A stretch of 43,644 nucleotides of DNA, from positions 1-43,644 of the IMG/VR virus record IMGVR_UViG_3300036768_000231; one strand, given 5' to 3'. The DNA comes from a virus. The position numbers and the translations under genes are program-made. The notes under the pieces were generated by a model, which saw only the letters and a list, made by a program, of their open reading frames with translations, was not told where the DNA came from and did not search any database. Shown one piece after another: positions 1-6,841 of this stretch (position 1 is the stretch's first letter; every line of letters starts with the position of its first letter).

Positions 1-141
1 AATTTGTCTCAAAACTTCGGGAGTTAATTTTCCCTGACTTCGCAGGATTCTGACGCGTTCGTCTATTTTTGCAACCAAAGGAGAAATTCCCTTGTCGTAT
101 ACATAAGGCGTGCCAAAAACTTGTAATTGTCGAGTAAACAT
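1..141 (-). CDS. Partial hypothetical protein, N-terminal 47 residues
   Basis: The gene reads leftward off the window edge. It starts with ATG at 141 after a good GGAG ribosome binding site seven bases upstream and has its own promoter (172-200). The visible N-terminus begins MFTRQLQVFGTPYVYDKG and continues with an amphipathic helix-like stretch (VAKIDERVRILRSQGKL). No domain can be assigned from so short a piece. It is the first member of the - strand accessory arm. Confidence 0.7.
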   Translation of the reverse strand, partial: MFTRQLQVFGTPYVYDKGISPLVAKIDERVRILRSQGKLTPEVLRQI

Positions 142-171
142 TCTTTGCTCCTTGTTCTTTGGTTATGACTA

Positions 172-200
172 ATTATACTTTACTTATCGTGGCTTGTCAA
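172..200 (-). promoter_or_regulatory. Sigma-70-type promoter for the partial gene at 1-141
   Basis: On the - strand TTGACA (200-195) is followed after exactly 17 bases by TATAAT (177-172), both perfect consensus, about 30 bases upstream of the start codon. Confidence 0.8.
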
Positions 201-459
201 GGGTTGAATAAAATACGAGACCTTTCAACTATCTTTTTGGCACACCTTTCAAAAAAATTCAATATTTGCGGCTAAGTGAATGAGATTTATAAATTGAATT
301 CAATTCTTTTTCAATTTGTTTTCAAATTGAAAAATACTTTTTCAATATATTTCAATTTTGAATTAAATTGAAATTCAAATTTATTTTACCTTCGTCTTCC
401 TTGGCCCCCATCTGCGTTTTGCTTCTTCTCTGGCCCCTCGCATGTTCATGATAATGGTG
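201..459. other. AT-rich intergenic stretch with nested CAATT palindromes
   Basis: No convincing gene lies here. AATTGAATTCAATT (292-305) is a perfect palindrome, TCAATTTG-TTTT-CAAATTGA (311-330) is a hairpin, and more AATTGAAATT repeats follow to about 380. A 22-codon - strand frame (about 378-443, ending RRWGPRKTKVK) has no ribosome binding site. The region could be regulatory or structural; function unknown. Confidence 0.5.
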
Positions 460-525
460 TTATCTTTTCTGAGTGGTTGATGGGTGCGGGGAGGCGAAAG
501 CCTCCCCGTCCTTTTCGTTTTTCAT
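460..525 (-). CDS. Possible 21-residue peptide coupled to the upstream gene
   Basis: The ATG at 525 overlaps the stop of the gene at 525-698 as TAATG, a classic coupling arrangement, and the frame runs MKNEKDGEAFASPHPSTTQ to a TAA. It spans a perfect GC-rich hairpin with a GAAA tetraloop on the + strand (GGGGAGGC/GCCTCCCC, 488-507). There is no family match and the length is tiny, so it may be just the 3' hairpin of the upstream message. Confidence 0.3.
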   Translation of the reverse strand: MKNEKDGEAFASPHPSTTQKR

Positions 526-698
526 TAGATACCCCGCATAATGCGGTAGGGTTTTCCGTCAAAAGCGTATGCAGTCAAAACCCATTTCTTAGCGTCTGCG
601 TAATTCTCCGCATAAGTTGATTTGGTGTTAAAGACTTTCACGATTTCGCGGTTAAAAACCACTGTTGCTTCTTGGAACGTGGTTACTGTTGCGTTCAT
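525..698 (-). CDS. Hypothetical protein, 57 residues
   Basis: The start is ATG 698, chosen because GGAG sits at the right distance just upstream; a longer frame to 758 runs into the promoter. The sequence (MNATVTTFQEATVVFNREIV... ending YAFDGKPYRIMRGI) has no recognised domain. It looks like a small beta-rich protein with many aromatic residues. It has its own promoter (730-758) and is followed by a stable hairpin at 488-507. Confidence 0.65.
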   Translation of the reverse strand: MNATVTTFQEATVVFNREIVKVFNTKSTYAENYADAKKWVLTAYAFDGKPYRIMRGI

Positions 699-729
699 TT
701 CATTACTCCTGTTTGTTATTGATAAATGT

Positions 730-758
730 ATTTTACTACGAGTCGAAGAACGTGTCAA
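730..758 (-). promoter_or_regulatory. Sigma-70-type promoter for the gene at 525-698
   Basis: On the - strand TTGACA (758-753), a 17-base spacer, then TAAAAT (735-730). It lies about 30 bases upstream of the start codon. The -35 box and spacer length match the promoter at 172-200. Confidence 0.7.
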
Positions 759-807
759 GGGGCTGGAGAGACCAATTTATCACGAGTTTTTGGCCGCGCA
801 ACAAAAC

Positions 808-838
808 ACCTAACGGTTGGCTTTACTGGCTAGGCGGA
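808..838. repeat. Degenerate half of an attC-like site
   Basis: CCTAACGGTTGGCTTTACTGG followed by CTAGGCGG has the same order of boxes as one arm of the three complete attC-like sites at 2942-3664 (CCTAAC, then GGTT, then four stem bases, an extra T, then five more). No matching second arm could be found in the next 130 bases, so it is called a relic. The stretch 699-923 otherwise holds only regulatory sequence and a GC-richer tail with no convincing gene. Confidence 0.4.
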
Positions 839-923
839 GATAAAGTCAGAAAGCACAACCAACTTTTGAGTATAGATAATGCTTGTGAGCCGCACCGTAC
901 CCACTTGTCAAGCGCAAGCAGTG

Positions 924-1478
924 CTAGGCGCTGTCTCTGCTTACAGTTGCTTTTCCCTGCAACGCAATATTTCTTATGTAGGCCATCATGCCTGACCAAG
1001 TATCGTGTTTGAAAATTAAAGTTTGTAATTTTCGGCCTACATTTCCTAACCTCTTGAAGAATAGAGATACACAATACCTAATACAAGAGAGATTGGTAAT
1101 ATTATCAAAAAATCTGACAAGATGATGTTTTCTTTCGATTGCATCTAAATATTTCTTAGCGCACAAAGGGGGACGAATAAAATAATCCTTTTCTACAGCA
1201 AAGGATACAAGACCCAACCGATTTATATCTTCTTCTGCCTCCGGAAATTCCTCTTTCATAATTTCCATAAAATTTTTGTTCGGGGAAGAGCCAATGCCAT
1301 CCAACCAAGATTCCCACAATTCTCAAGTTCTAACTCGAACATCGGTTATTGTTCCACAATCTAGGGAATATCCAGATGCAAGTTTATTGTTCATGACTAG
1401 TTTCCTTATAGGTAAGTATCCAATATATAAAGCATATACATCACCGACCTGTACCAGAGACGATTCAGTCATTTTCAT
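924..1478 (-). pseudogene. Hypothetical gene interrupted by an in-frame TGA
   Basis: From ATG 1478 (13 bases inside the end of the upstream gene) the frame reads MKMTESSLVQVGDVYALYIG and on to VRVRT, then TGA, then continues in the same frame ELWESWLDGIGSSPNKNFME to 924. The two halves read as one protein of about 184 residues. Either a nonsense mutation splits it, or a second product restarts at TTG 1319. TGA is a normal stop elsewhere (it overlaps the recombinase start at 37817), so code reassignment is unlikely. The last 30-40 residues are poor in recognisable features and may already be foreign sequence. Confidence 0.55.
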
Positions 1479-1968
1479 AAATCCATACTAAAATGTCCAA
1501 ATATTGAACATAGAAGTTATATAACTTCAAAAGAACTGTTCGATAATCGCGCAGGAATTTCGCCCGATAAAAATTAAATGGGTTGGAAATTTTGGCGTTA
1601 TTGTTTTGAATCCTTATACGTAGAAGAGCCATAGTTTCTTCTACTGTTATAATTTCGTTATAAATTGAAATATTATAAGGTTTACTTACAGACCACCAAT
1701 CTAAAATAAATTTCCATAGTTTACCATGAGCAGAATGAAAATCATTCCAAGCGTGTGTGTAACACCATACATTATTAAAGTCTTTAGATAAAGAATCACG
1801 ATACTCTTTAATTTCTGCATCAAGGAGGTTCAAACGCTGTTCGGGGTCATATGTGCCCATTTTAGTACACCTTTCGAAGTGTTCGGCGTTCTCGATACCA
1901 TAGCCGTTGTTAATAAAGATTTCCTGCCACTGAATTTTCGCCCCATGTTTCTGAATAAACTTCTTCAT
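1465..1968 (-). CDS. Hypothetical protein, 167 residues
   Basis: The frame is rich in aromatic residues and lysine, predicted mostly helical, and no domain is recognised. ATG 1968 has no good ribosome binding site. The same frame stays open upstream as ITNDFETKEAM back to an ATT at 1998, so initiation at ATT or translational coupling to the gene ending at 1991 is possible. Its TGA stop overlaps the start of the next gene (ATG 1478/1472). It contains one copy of the recurring AATTTCGCCCGATAA motif (1556-1570), translated as YRAKF. Confidence 0.65.
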   Translation of the reverse strand: MKKFIQKHGAKIQWQEIFINNGYGIENAEHFERCTKMGTYDPEQRLNLLDAEIKEYRDSLSKDFNNVWCYTHAWNDFHSAHGKLWKFILDWWSVSKPYNISIYNEIITVEETMALLRIRIQNNNAKISNPFNFYRAKFLRDYRTVLLKLYNFYVQYLDILVWIYEND

Positions 1969-1990
1969 TGCTTCTTTGGTCTCGAAGTCA

Positions 1991-2341
1991 TTAGTAATCT
2001 ATATTTTGTTTCTCCTGTTGTTTATTGAACCGTTTGAGTGCGTTTTTATAGACGGAAAAAGGAACATTTTTGACGCAAAAATCAAACTCCTTAACGAAAG
2101 ATAGCGCGTCTTCGCGTGTTAGAAAGTTATATTCCTTTATCTTCCGGTCTTCTGCAACCACCCCGTTATTTTTCTGAAAAATATTCTTAAATGTTTCTGA
2201 AAGACCCAGGATTTCAGCAAGAGCAACCGCTTCAATCCCACAATCAATATAACGGTCATCCTGAAACCAAACATAAAATTTCCCGGCGCATTCCCCCCAT
2301 TGTGTCACATCATCTTCAAATTGAGCAATTGTGTGTTTCAT
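1991..2341 (-). CDS. Hypothetical protein, 116 residues
   Basis: It starts at ATG 2341 after AGGAG and has a promoter at 2366-2394. The sequence begins MKHTIAQFEDDVTQWGECAG and ends in a basic, glutamine-rich helix (KRFNKQQEKQNIDY). It is probably a small globular alpha/beta protein; no family recognised. It is the first gene of a short - strand unit with the gene at 1465-1968. Confidence 0.75.
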   Translation of the reverse strand: MKHTIAQFEDDVTQWGECAGKFYVWFQDDRYIDCGIEAVALAEILGLSETFKNIFQKNNGVVAEDRKIKEYNFLTREDALSFVKEFDFCVKNVPFSVYKNALKRFNKQQEKQNIDY

Positions 2342-2365
2342 AAATTTCTCCTTGTGCTTTATTTA

Positions 2366-2394
2366 ATTATATCACAAAGGGGTCAAAAACTCAA
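2366..2394 (-). promoter_or_regulatory. Extended -10 promoter for the gene at 1991-2341
   Basis: On the - strand TTGAGT (2394-2389), 17 bases, TATAAT (2371-2366), with TGA before the -10 box. A copy of the recurring AAATTTCGCCC motif (2398-2415) lies directly upstream of the -35, as it also does at the promoter 4675-4703. Confidence 0.7.
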
Positions 2395-2422
2395 GTAAAT
2401 TTCGCCCGATAAAAGAACATTT

Positions 2423-2662
2423 TTACAACACCAGCCAACCTTGCTTAAGTTGTTCCTGCGTTGCCTTGCTTTTTACCAAGCGAGTCCCTACAATCTCGTG
2501 AAAATTTCGCCCTACAATATTCTTACAAGAGAGTGGCAAAAAGCCAAGAGAAGAAACTTCACGTTGAAAGCGCACTATATCATGTTCATCTACCCAAAAG
2601 TACGTAATAGATGGGTAAGTGGGGCAGGGCTTAAATTTGCGGAGAGTCCATAGATTATTCAT
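2423..2662 (-). CDS. Hypothetical protein, 79 residues
   Basis: ATG 2662 is preceded by AGGAA. The sequence (MNNLWTLRKFKPCPTYPSIT... ending ATQEQLKQGWLVL) has no recognised domain. A copy of the recurring motif lies inside it (2502-2517, translated IVGRNF), another just downstream of its stop (2398-2415) and a third upstream of its start (2682-2697). Confidence 0.65.
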   Translation of the reverse strand: MNNLWTLRKFKPCPTYPSITYFWVDEHDIVRFQREVSSLGFLPLSCKNIVGRNFHEIVGTRLVKSKATQEQLKQGWLVL

Positions 2663-2691
2663 GATTAGTTCCTGTTTTTTTGATTTTCGGC

Positions 2692-2934
2692 CTACAGTTT
2701 AACCGTTGGTGTTACCTGCGCTTTGTTATCCGCTATACCTTCATCAAAACCACGACAAGGGTTGTTAGAAGGTGTGCATTTATCACAAAACACCATGCCA
2801 TTTATCTTATTAACATTGGGAGCTCGAGTTGGATTACGCAGTCTACGATGCCTGTCCCATAAATCGCGCCCACAAGAGAAACAGAAATAATGAACGTTTG
2901 CAAAGGATGGTTGACTAGAGCCGATATTGTTCAT
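2692..2934 (-). CDS. Small zinc-ribbon protein, 80 residues
   Basis: Two CxxC pairs (CFSC near residue 18 and CDKC near residue 50) suggest one zinc ribbon; the tail is polar. ATG 2934 follows GAGG. Nothing indicates a specific partner; nucleic-acid binding is only the usual role of such small phage proteins. Its TAG stop falls inside a copy of the recurring motif (2682-2697). Confidence 0.7.
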   Translation of the reverse strand: MNNIGSSQPSFANVHYFCFSCGRDLWDRHRRLRNPTRAPNVNKINGMVFCDKCTPSNNPCRGFDEGIADNKAQVTPTVKL

Positions 2935-2941
2935 AACAGCC

Positions 2942-3067
2942 TCCTAACGGTTTGCGTTAGCCGCCGCCGTGTTTAGCGGACGACTCATCTGCCTGATTGA
3001 CATCAGGCAGGGGGAATTCGGCTTGCGTGCCTGCGCCAGCGGCGGTCGGCTGCACGCTTTGTTGGGC
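2942..3067. repeat. attC-like recombination site 1
   Basis: The outer boxes on the + strand are TCCTAAC (2942-2948) and GTTGGGC (3061-3067). Inside them GCGT-t-AGCCG-CCGCCG pairs with CGGCGG-t-CGGCT-gc-ACGC. The unpaired T and GC bases sit at the positions where sites 2 and 3 also have unpaired bases. This order (outer boxes, spacer, stem with extrahelical bases, variable loop) is that of integron attC sites. It overlaps the 3' end of the gene at 2957-3253, the usual place for attC in a cassette. Confidence 0.55.
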
Positions 3068-3253
3068 AGACTTACTGCCAGCAAAGATTTCTTTGAAGGC
3101 GTCTTCTTGCCCGCGCTGATATTCAGATAAGCAGTGGACGCACTGACACGGTAATTCGCTCGCCATGTCAATACCATCATACATTGCGTCATCATATCCG
3201 CATTGCCAAGCGTCAAAACCGTTTTGCCACGCGCTCGGATTGTGTTCGCTCAT
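2957..3253 (-). CDS. Hypothetical cassette-type protein, 98 residues
   Basis: ATG 3253 follows GGAG and overlaps the TGA of the upstream gene. The N-terminal two thirds (MSEHNPSAWQNGFDAWQCGY...) carry a CxCxxC group (CQCVHC, about residue 36) and resemble small metal-binding phage proteins. The last 35 residues are low-complexity because they translate an arm of the attC-like site 1. Base composition is GC-richer than the + strand phage genes, which fits recent arrival. Function unknown. Confidence 0.65.
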   Translation of the reverse strand: MSEHNPSAWQNGFDAWQCGYDDAMYDGIDMASELPCQCVHCLSEYQRGQEDAFKEIFAGSKSAQQSVQPTAAGAGTQAEFPLPDVNQADESSAKHGGG

Positions 3254-3507
3254 ACTTTTCTCCTTCGGGGTCTGCCTAACGGTTTTGCTTTAGTGGCGTG
3301 GCGGACGATTGCAATACCCGCACAACTTACCAGCGCCTTCATAAACGAGACAACCACATTGGGCGGATGGCGTAGCCACGTCCACTGCAAGCGTAGTTGT
3401 ATTGCGTGCCGCTCAATTTCTTCAAGTAGAGTATCAAGGCGACGCATTGTATTTTCTAAGTCACGCCTAACTGCCCGTAAGTTTGACAATAACATACTGT
3501 AACTCAT
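3250..3507 (-). CDS. Hypothetical cassette-type protein, 85 residues
   Basis: The start is ATG 3507 after AAAGGAG. The first half is a strongly heptad-like basic helix (SNLRAVRRDLENTMRRLDTL), so a short coiled coil or DNA-binding helix is plausible. The second half translates through attC-like site 2 and is likely not conserved. It ends in a four-base overlap with the next gene. No family recognised. Confidence 0.55.
   Translation of the reverse strand: MSYSMLLSNLRAVRRDLENTMRRLDTLLEEIERHAIQLRLQWTWLRHPPNVVVSFMKALVSCAGIAIVRHATKAKPLGRPRRRKV
3274..3402. repeat. attC-like recombination site 2
   Basis: GCCTAAC (3274-3280) opens the site and GTTGTAT (3396-3402) closes it. GCTT-t-AGTGG-CGTGGC pairs with GCCACG-t-CCACT-gc-AAGC (3375-3392). 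The stem sequence differs from site 1 but the lengths and the unpaired T and GC are the same. That is covariation, which indicates selection on structure. Confidence 0.6.
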
Positions 3508-3535
3508 TTTTCTCCTTTCGGTTTCGGGCGAAGCC

Positions 3536-3664
3536 GCCCAACGGACTTGCATTACTGGTTTGCGGGCGGGAGTTGAACAACTTCCGCGAGCGGATAAGTT
3601 TCCGGCGTAGGTGATGCTTGGGATGGCGCATAATCCCGCAAATCCAGCACATGCGTAGTTAGGC
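3536..3664. repeat. attC-like recombination site 3
   Basis: GCCCAAC (3536-3542) and GTTAGGC (3658-3664) match the integron consensus boxes RYYYAAC and GTTRRRY. GCAT-t-ACTGG-TTTGCGGG pairs with CCCGCAAA-t-CCAGC-ac-ATGC with one mismatch. The length is 129 bases, the same as site 2. Confidence 0.6.
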
Positions 3665-3827
3665 AGGCTTCTAAACATTCGCGGCAAACGTCTTGCCGTA
3701 AACCCTGCCGATAATTTATAAACCTACGCCAGCCTTCAAACTGCGGAAGCCCGCTTTCTTTGCCGCACAAATCGCAAACCGTAGTTTGCATAATGCCCGC
3801 GCCTTGGATGATGATTGTCTTTTGCAT
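3552..3827 (-). CDS. Zinc-ribbon cassette-type protein, 91 residues
   Basis: CDLC (about residue 18) and CREC (about residue 47) form a probable zinc ribbon around a WRRFINYRQG segment; the proline-rich C-terminus runs into attC-like site 3. ATG 3827 has only GGCAGG upstream; ATG 3791 is an alternative. The start codon sits in an inverted repeat (ATGATAG-cctgc-CTATCAT, 3826-3844) that could hide or regulate it. Confidence 0.65.
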   Translation of the reverse strand: MQKTIIIQGAGIMQTTVCDLCGKESGLPQFEGWRRFINYRQGLRQDVCRECLEACLTTHVLDLRDYAPSQASPTPETYPLAEVVQLPPANQ

Positions 3828-3892
3828 GATAGCCTGCCTATCATTACTCCTGTTTGTGGGAGGAAAGAAGAGCGTGTAAGGTAAATTTTGCC

Positions 3893-4104
3893 CTAGACAA
3901 TGGAGCCCATAACAGAAATTGAAAAAGAAATATCATTTGTCGGTAACGCGGCCTCATACACTTTGTGGTCACGAGAAAGAATTACCACCCGTCCCTCATT
4001 GAAGGACATGTATAACTCTTTGCAAGTTTCTACAGGGGCAACTACCAACCGATAATATTTGCCCGAAAAATATCGGTATAAGAAATTTCAATCTCATAAA
4101 TCAT
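3893..4104 (-). pseudogene. Frameshifted small gene
   Basis: ATG 4104 opens MIYEIEISYTD and soon stops. From about 4070 another frame reads YRYFSGKYYRLVVAPVETC and continues through SFNEGRVVILSRDHKVYEAA to a TAG at 3893. The two pieces join into a believable protein of about 70 residues if one base is corrected near the T-run at 4058-4066. The stop lies in a copy of the recurring motif (3883-3900). It is real gene decay or a local sequence error. Confidence 0.5.
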
Positions 4105-4138
4105 GATTTATTTACCCAATTTTCGCCTAACAAATTTG

Positions 4139-4648
4139 TTATAATCCCCGCTCTTTAAAATAGCGGGCAATTTCTAGTACCAATTCGACACGCTCCCTCA
4201 ATTCCCATTCATACCGGTATAAAACTTTTCCGTTTTCAAATTCTTTGCAAACGTATTCGGATTCATCTTCAAAACGAATCTTAATCATCTTAATCTGCGT
4301 CCCATCCTTGCTAATTGCCCCCGATAAATAATGATGGTAATCCCATATGGAATCCCGCACCGCATAAAAAAGAATATGCCAACCGCTACACATAGCGGTA
4401 TACTTTTCGAATTTGTGCACATAAGCAGGATATAAACGCGAAATACCTGTAACGTTTTCGATGTAGTGCGCGATTACTTCTTTCTCGTCTATCGAGACAT
4501 TAATCATTTGCTGATTCGCATATGATTTAACATCTTCAATCTTTTTCATCGCTTCACGTTCCGCCTCACCAATCACAGCGTTTACAGATTCGAGCGTCGG
4601 GTGAGAACGAAGAAAATTAAGAATCTTTTTAATTTTTTTGTTGTCCAT
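4139..4648 (-). CDS. Hypothetical protein, 169 residues
   Basis: The ATG start at 4648 lies about 30 bases from the promoter 4675-4703; the ribosome binding site is weak. The protein begins with a basic helix (MDNKKIKKILNFLRSHPTLE), has a central part rich in tyrosine and tryptophan, and ends in a charged helix. No known domain. The unit is framed by the recurring motif on both sides (4118-4133 and 4708-4724), as if it were a discrete one-gene cassette. Confidence 0.75.
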   Translation of the reverse strand: MDNKKIKKILNFLRSHPTLESVNAVIGEAEREAMKKIEDVKSYANQQMINVSIDEKEVIAHYIENVTGISRLYPAYVHKFEKYTAMCSGWHILFYAVRDSIWDYHHYLSGAISKDGTQIKMIKIRFEDESEYVCKEFENGKVLYRYEWELRERVELVLEIARYFKERGL

Positions 4649-4674
4649 TTTATACTCCGTCTGTTAGATAACCA

Positions 4675-4703
4675 ATTATATCACATATTGCAAACAATTA
4701 CAA
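4675..4703 (-). promoter_or_regulatory. Extended -10 promoter for the gene at 4139-4648
   Basis: On the - strand TTGTAA (4703-4698), 17 bases, TATAAT (4680-4675), with TGTGA before the -10 box as in the promoter at 2366-2394. The recurring motif (4708-4724) abuts the -35. Confidence 0.65.
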
Positions 4704-4727
4704 GGGTAAATTTCCCCCTATAAATAT

Positions 4728-5264
4728 CTACCCCCAAATATCCTTGTACACAGCCATAACTAATTCTTTACATTGGTCGGGCAAGTCATAAAAGGAGATT
4801 ATTTTTCCCCAATCCGAAAAGTTTTCCTCCACCCATTCCTTATCTTCGGGGGAAAATTGCCCGCCAACTTCGCCATGTTGACAAAAACCTTGCGGGTTGT
4901 ATGGGCAAGATGACATCCCTAAATATAGCGAATTTCCGCCCATGTCATAATGGCCCATGAAAATAACGGAGTATCTATCCCAACAGGAATCTCCACTGTC
5001 AAAACATACAATGAGGGCCGGCGTTCCGTCTTCGTTATATTTTTTCGTTTCCCACCTGTTTACCAATTCATTATAATAATTCAACCCTTCCGGGGTAAGG
5101 TGATTTTCGTCGCACAGGGTCGGGGACGCCTTAAATCCCATGCGCTTTAATTGTATGGGGATAGAGTGACCCGTTTTCTTGTCGCGGTTAGTTGGGCCCA
5201 ATTCGCCCCATAACATGTTATACACATAATAGGCTTCACAAATATCAGAAATTAAATTATCCAT
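4728..5264 (-). CDS. Hypothetical protein, 178 residues
   Basis: A well-formed globular frame from ATG 5264, with a probable promoter upstream (AACCAA/ATTATA on the + strand, 5296-5323, spacer 16). The central part carries several cysteines and histidines (SGDSCWDRYSVIFMGHYDMG, then SSCPYNPQGFCQHGEVGG) that could bind metal; the C-terminus is acidic and helical. No family recognised. It is framed by two copies of the recurring motif (4708-4724 and 5397-5413). Confidence 0.75.
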   Translation of the reverse strand: MDNLISDICEAYYVYNMLWGELGPTNRDKKTGHSIPIQLKRMGFKASPTLCDENHLTPEGLNYYNELVNRWETKKYNEDGTPALIVCFDSGDSCWDRYSVIFMGHYDMGGNSLYLGMSSCPYNPQGFCQHGEVGGQFSPEDKEWVEENFSDWGKIISFYDLPDQCKELVMAVYKDIWG

Positions 5265-5343
5265 GTTTTATTTTTTCCTTTCTGGTGATGCTTTGATTAT
5301 AGCACATGACCATCATTAACCAATACTAATTTTTGTTTTAGAC

Positions 5344-5380
5344 TTATATCAGACAATAAGAGTCTTATTATCTGATATAA
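5344..5380. repeat. 17-bp near-perfect inverted repeat between two genes
   Basis: TTATATCAGA-c-AATAAGA and TCTTATT-a-TCTGATATAA form a hairpin with one mismatch and a one-base loop, or a palindromic operator. It lies between the end of the gene at 5407-5703 and the promoter of the gene at 4728-5264. No U-run follows on either strand, so a binding site is as likely as a terminator. Confidence 0.6.
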
Positions 5381-5406
5381 ATCCCCCCGTTGTACTGATT
5401 TTCCCC

Positions 5407-5703
5407 CTATTTGTGATTGATTTGTGCTACAATCGCTTTAGCCATTTCCACAGGGTATGACCATTCTTCGACCCAGCGACGCACTTTTTCCGATTTCCCG
5501 TCAAACGTTTCCGGGTCAAACCCCATACACTCGGAAAATAAAACGCTACCGTCTAAGCGAAGGCCATCTGTTTCGCGGGGGTAGAACACATAATCCGACA
5601 TGTGGTCGGTACAAACGATAACAGCTCTGTCTTCGTGACCCCGAACAGGCCACATGCGAGCGTCAGGATACACACTTTCAGGGTCGATGTTGTAGAGTTT
5701 CAT
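5407..5703 (-). CDS. Hypothetical protein, 98 residues
   Basis: ATG 5703 is preceded by a purine-rich AAAGAGG. The sequence (MKLYNIDPESVYPDARMWPV...) is acidic with a C-terminal helix (EEWSYPVEMAKAIVAQINHK). No domain recognised. Its TAG stop is part of a copy of the recurring motif (5397-5413). Confidence 0.7.
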   Translation of the reverse strand: MKLYNIDPESVYPDARMWPVRGHEDRAVIVCTDHMSDYVFYPRETDGLRLDGSVLFSECMGFDPETFDGKSEKVRRWVEEWSYPVEMAKAIVAQINHK

Positions 5704-5763
5704 TTTTGCCTCTTTGTTTTGACGGTTAATTATACCCTGCTTTAGCCGCAGAACTCATACTTG

Positions 5764-6048
5764 TTAGAGTCCATGACGTTCGCGAGCGGCGGCGAGCATG
5801 GCGGAAAAAGTAGCATAGTCCTTGCGGGCCTGCTTGTTCCCGCCGTCAATCCAGTTAAGATGTTTACCCGTAGTAACGCCCCATTTATTTTTGGACACTA
5901 CCAGCCCGTCCACATTGTCATAATAAGCTACAATTGTATCGTAGGAATAGTATAGGTTAATGTTTCCAGTCTTAACAAGACGGGTATTAAAACCATAATT
6001 ATTATTTGTATATTTGCCCCAGTTTTCGATGGTGGGAAGAGTAGTCAT
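5764..6048 (-). CDS. Hypothetical protein, 94 residues
   Basis: The first gene of the leftward arm, from ATG 6048 after AAGGAGA, with a consensus promoter at 6096-6124. The N-terminal 60 residues are beta-like and tyrosine-rich (WGKYTNNNYGFNTRLVKTGN, then SYDTIVAYYDN); the end is a basic helix. The pattern suggests a small beta-sheet domain; no family recognised. Confidence 0.75.
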   Translation of the reverse strand: MTTLPTIENWGKYTNNNYGFNTRLVKTGNINLYYSYDTIVAYYDNVDGLVVSKNKWGVTTGKHLNWIDGGNKQARKDYATFSAMLAAARERHGL

Positions 6049-6095
6049 TGCTTATCTCCTTTTGTTAGATTACAGTTTTTGGTTTCGATGGTTTA

Positions 6096-6124
6096 ATAAT
6101 ACTGCCGTTACTCTACTCTGTCAA
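6096..6124 (-). promoter_or_regulatory. Sigma-70-type promoter for the gene at 5764-6048
   Basis: On the - strand TTGACA (6124-6119), 17 bases, TATTAT (6101-6096). It is the outermost promoter of the leftward arm and faces away from the + strand genes. Confidence 0.75.
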
Positions 6125-6841
6125 GGGTTTTAGACCGCCAATTTTTAACGATTTTTTCGCTGACTGCCGCTGGCGTAGAGTCTGCTCGATTTATACCAGC
6201 ATTGTACCAGACTTTTCTATTAAAAGATTAGATTCCTGTTATTATCATCCTCTACAAATTAAAATATTGTAGGGTTTTACTCTTGTTACAAAAATAAAAA
6301 TTTTAACAGGTTATAAAACATTAGTTCTTTTTGAATTTTTCGGATAAGATTATATCACAAGAGATTTAAACCTGTAAAGGTTTTTGGCGGTAATTGTGAT
6401 AAATTTAACTTGTTGGTGCAAACGGGTTTCTAGCCAATTCTGCGGGCGGAAAGGTATAAAGTATTGTTTTTTTAAATTTTGTTCAGCGCGGGCATTCTGG
6501 ATAGGATTCTTATGTTTATACGAATTCGTGAGAAGATATTTATATATAAAATCATAATAAATAATTTACCAGTGTATAATTAGAATTCGTTCATTTTAGG
6601 ATTGACAAGAGAAAAAACTTCAATCTTAAAACCTTAAAATTTTATTTTTACTATTGACAAATAAATTATTATATGGTGGCAACTAGACCTTAAAATATTT
6701 TTTAATACTTATTTATAACTTGACGGCGGGAAGATTATATGCTATCAAAAATTTCGAAAAAAGTATTTAAATGGAATTAGAACAAAAATATATAAAGGAT
6801 AGAACACAATCTTAAAAAATGTTTTTTTCTGTATTATGATA
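6125..6841. other. AT-rich spacer between the leftward and rightward arms
   Basis: No supported gene. The strand switch of the window lies here. Two isolated TTGACA boxes (about 6604 and 6654) lack good -10 partners at the right distance. A short GC-richer patch (about 6410-6500) carries no recognisable structure. It may be a divergent regulatory region or an old insertion site. Confidence 0.5.

Noticed and set aside
488-507. Rho-independent terminator for the - strand gene at 525-698
   Set aside because: The hairpin is perfect but no T-run follows on the - strand; the T-rich flank lies on the wrong side, so it is described only as a hairpin.
924-1478. TGA recoded to an amino acid across the genome
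   Set aside because: TGA is used as a genuine stop with ATGA start overlaps (37817-37820) and at 19839-19841, so the standard code holds.
3203-3502. 99-residue + strand frame over the cassette genes
   Set aside because: It runs opposite to all genes of this arm, across attC-like site 2, without a binding site; it is a shadow of the - strand gene at 3250-3507.
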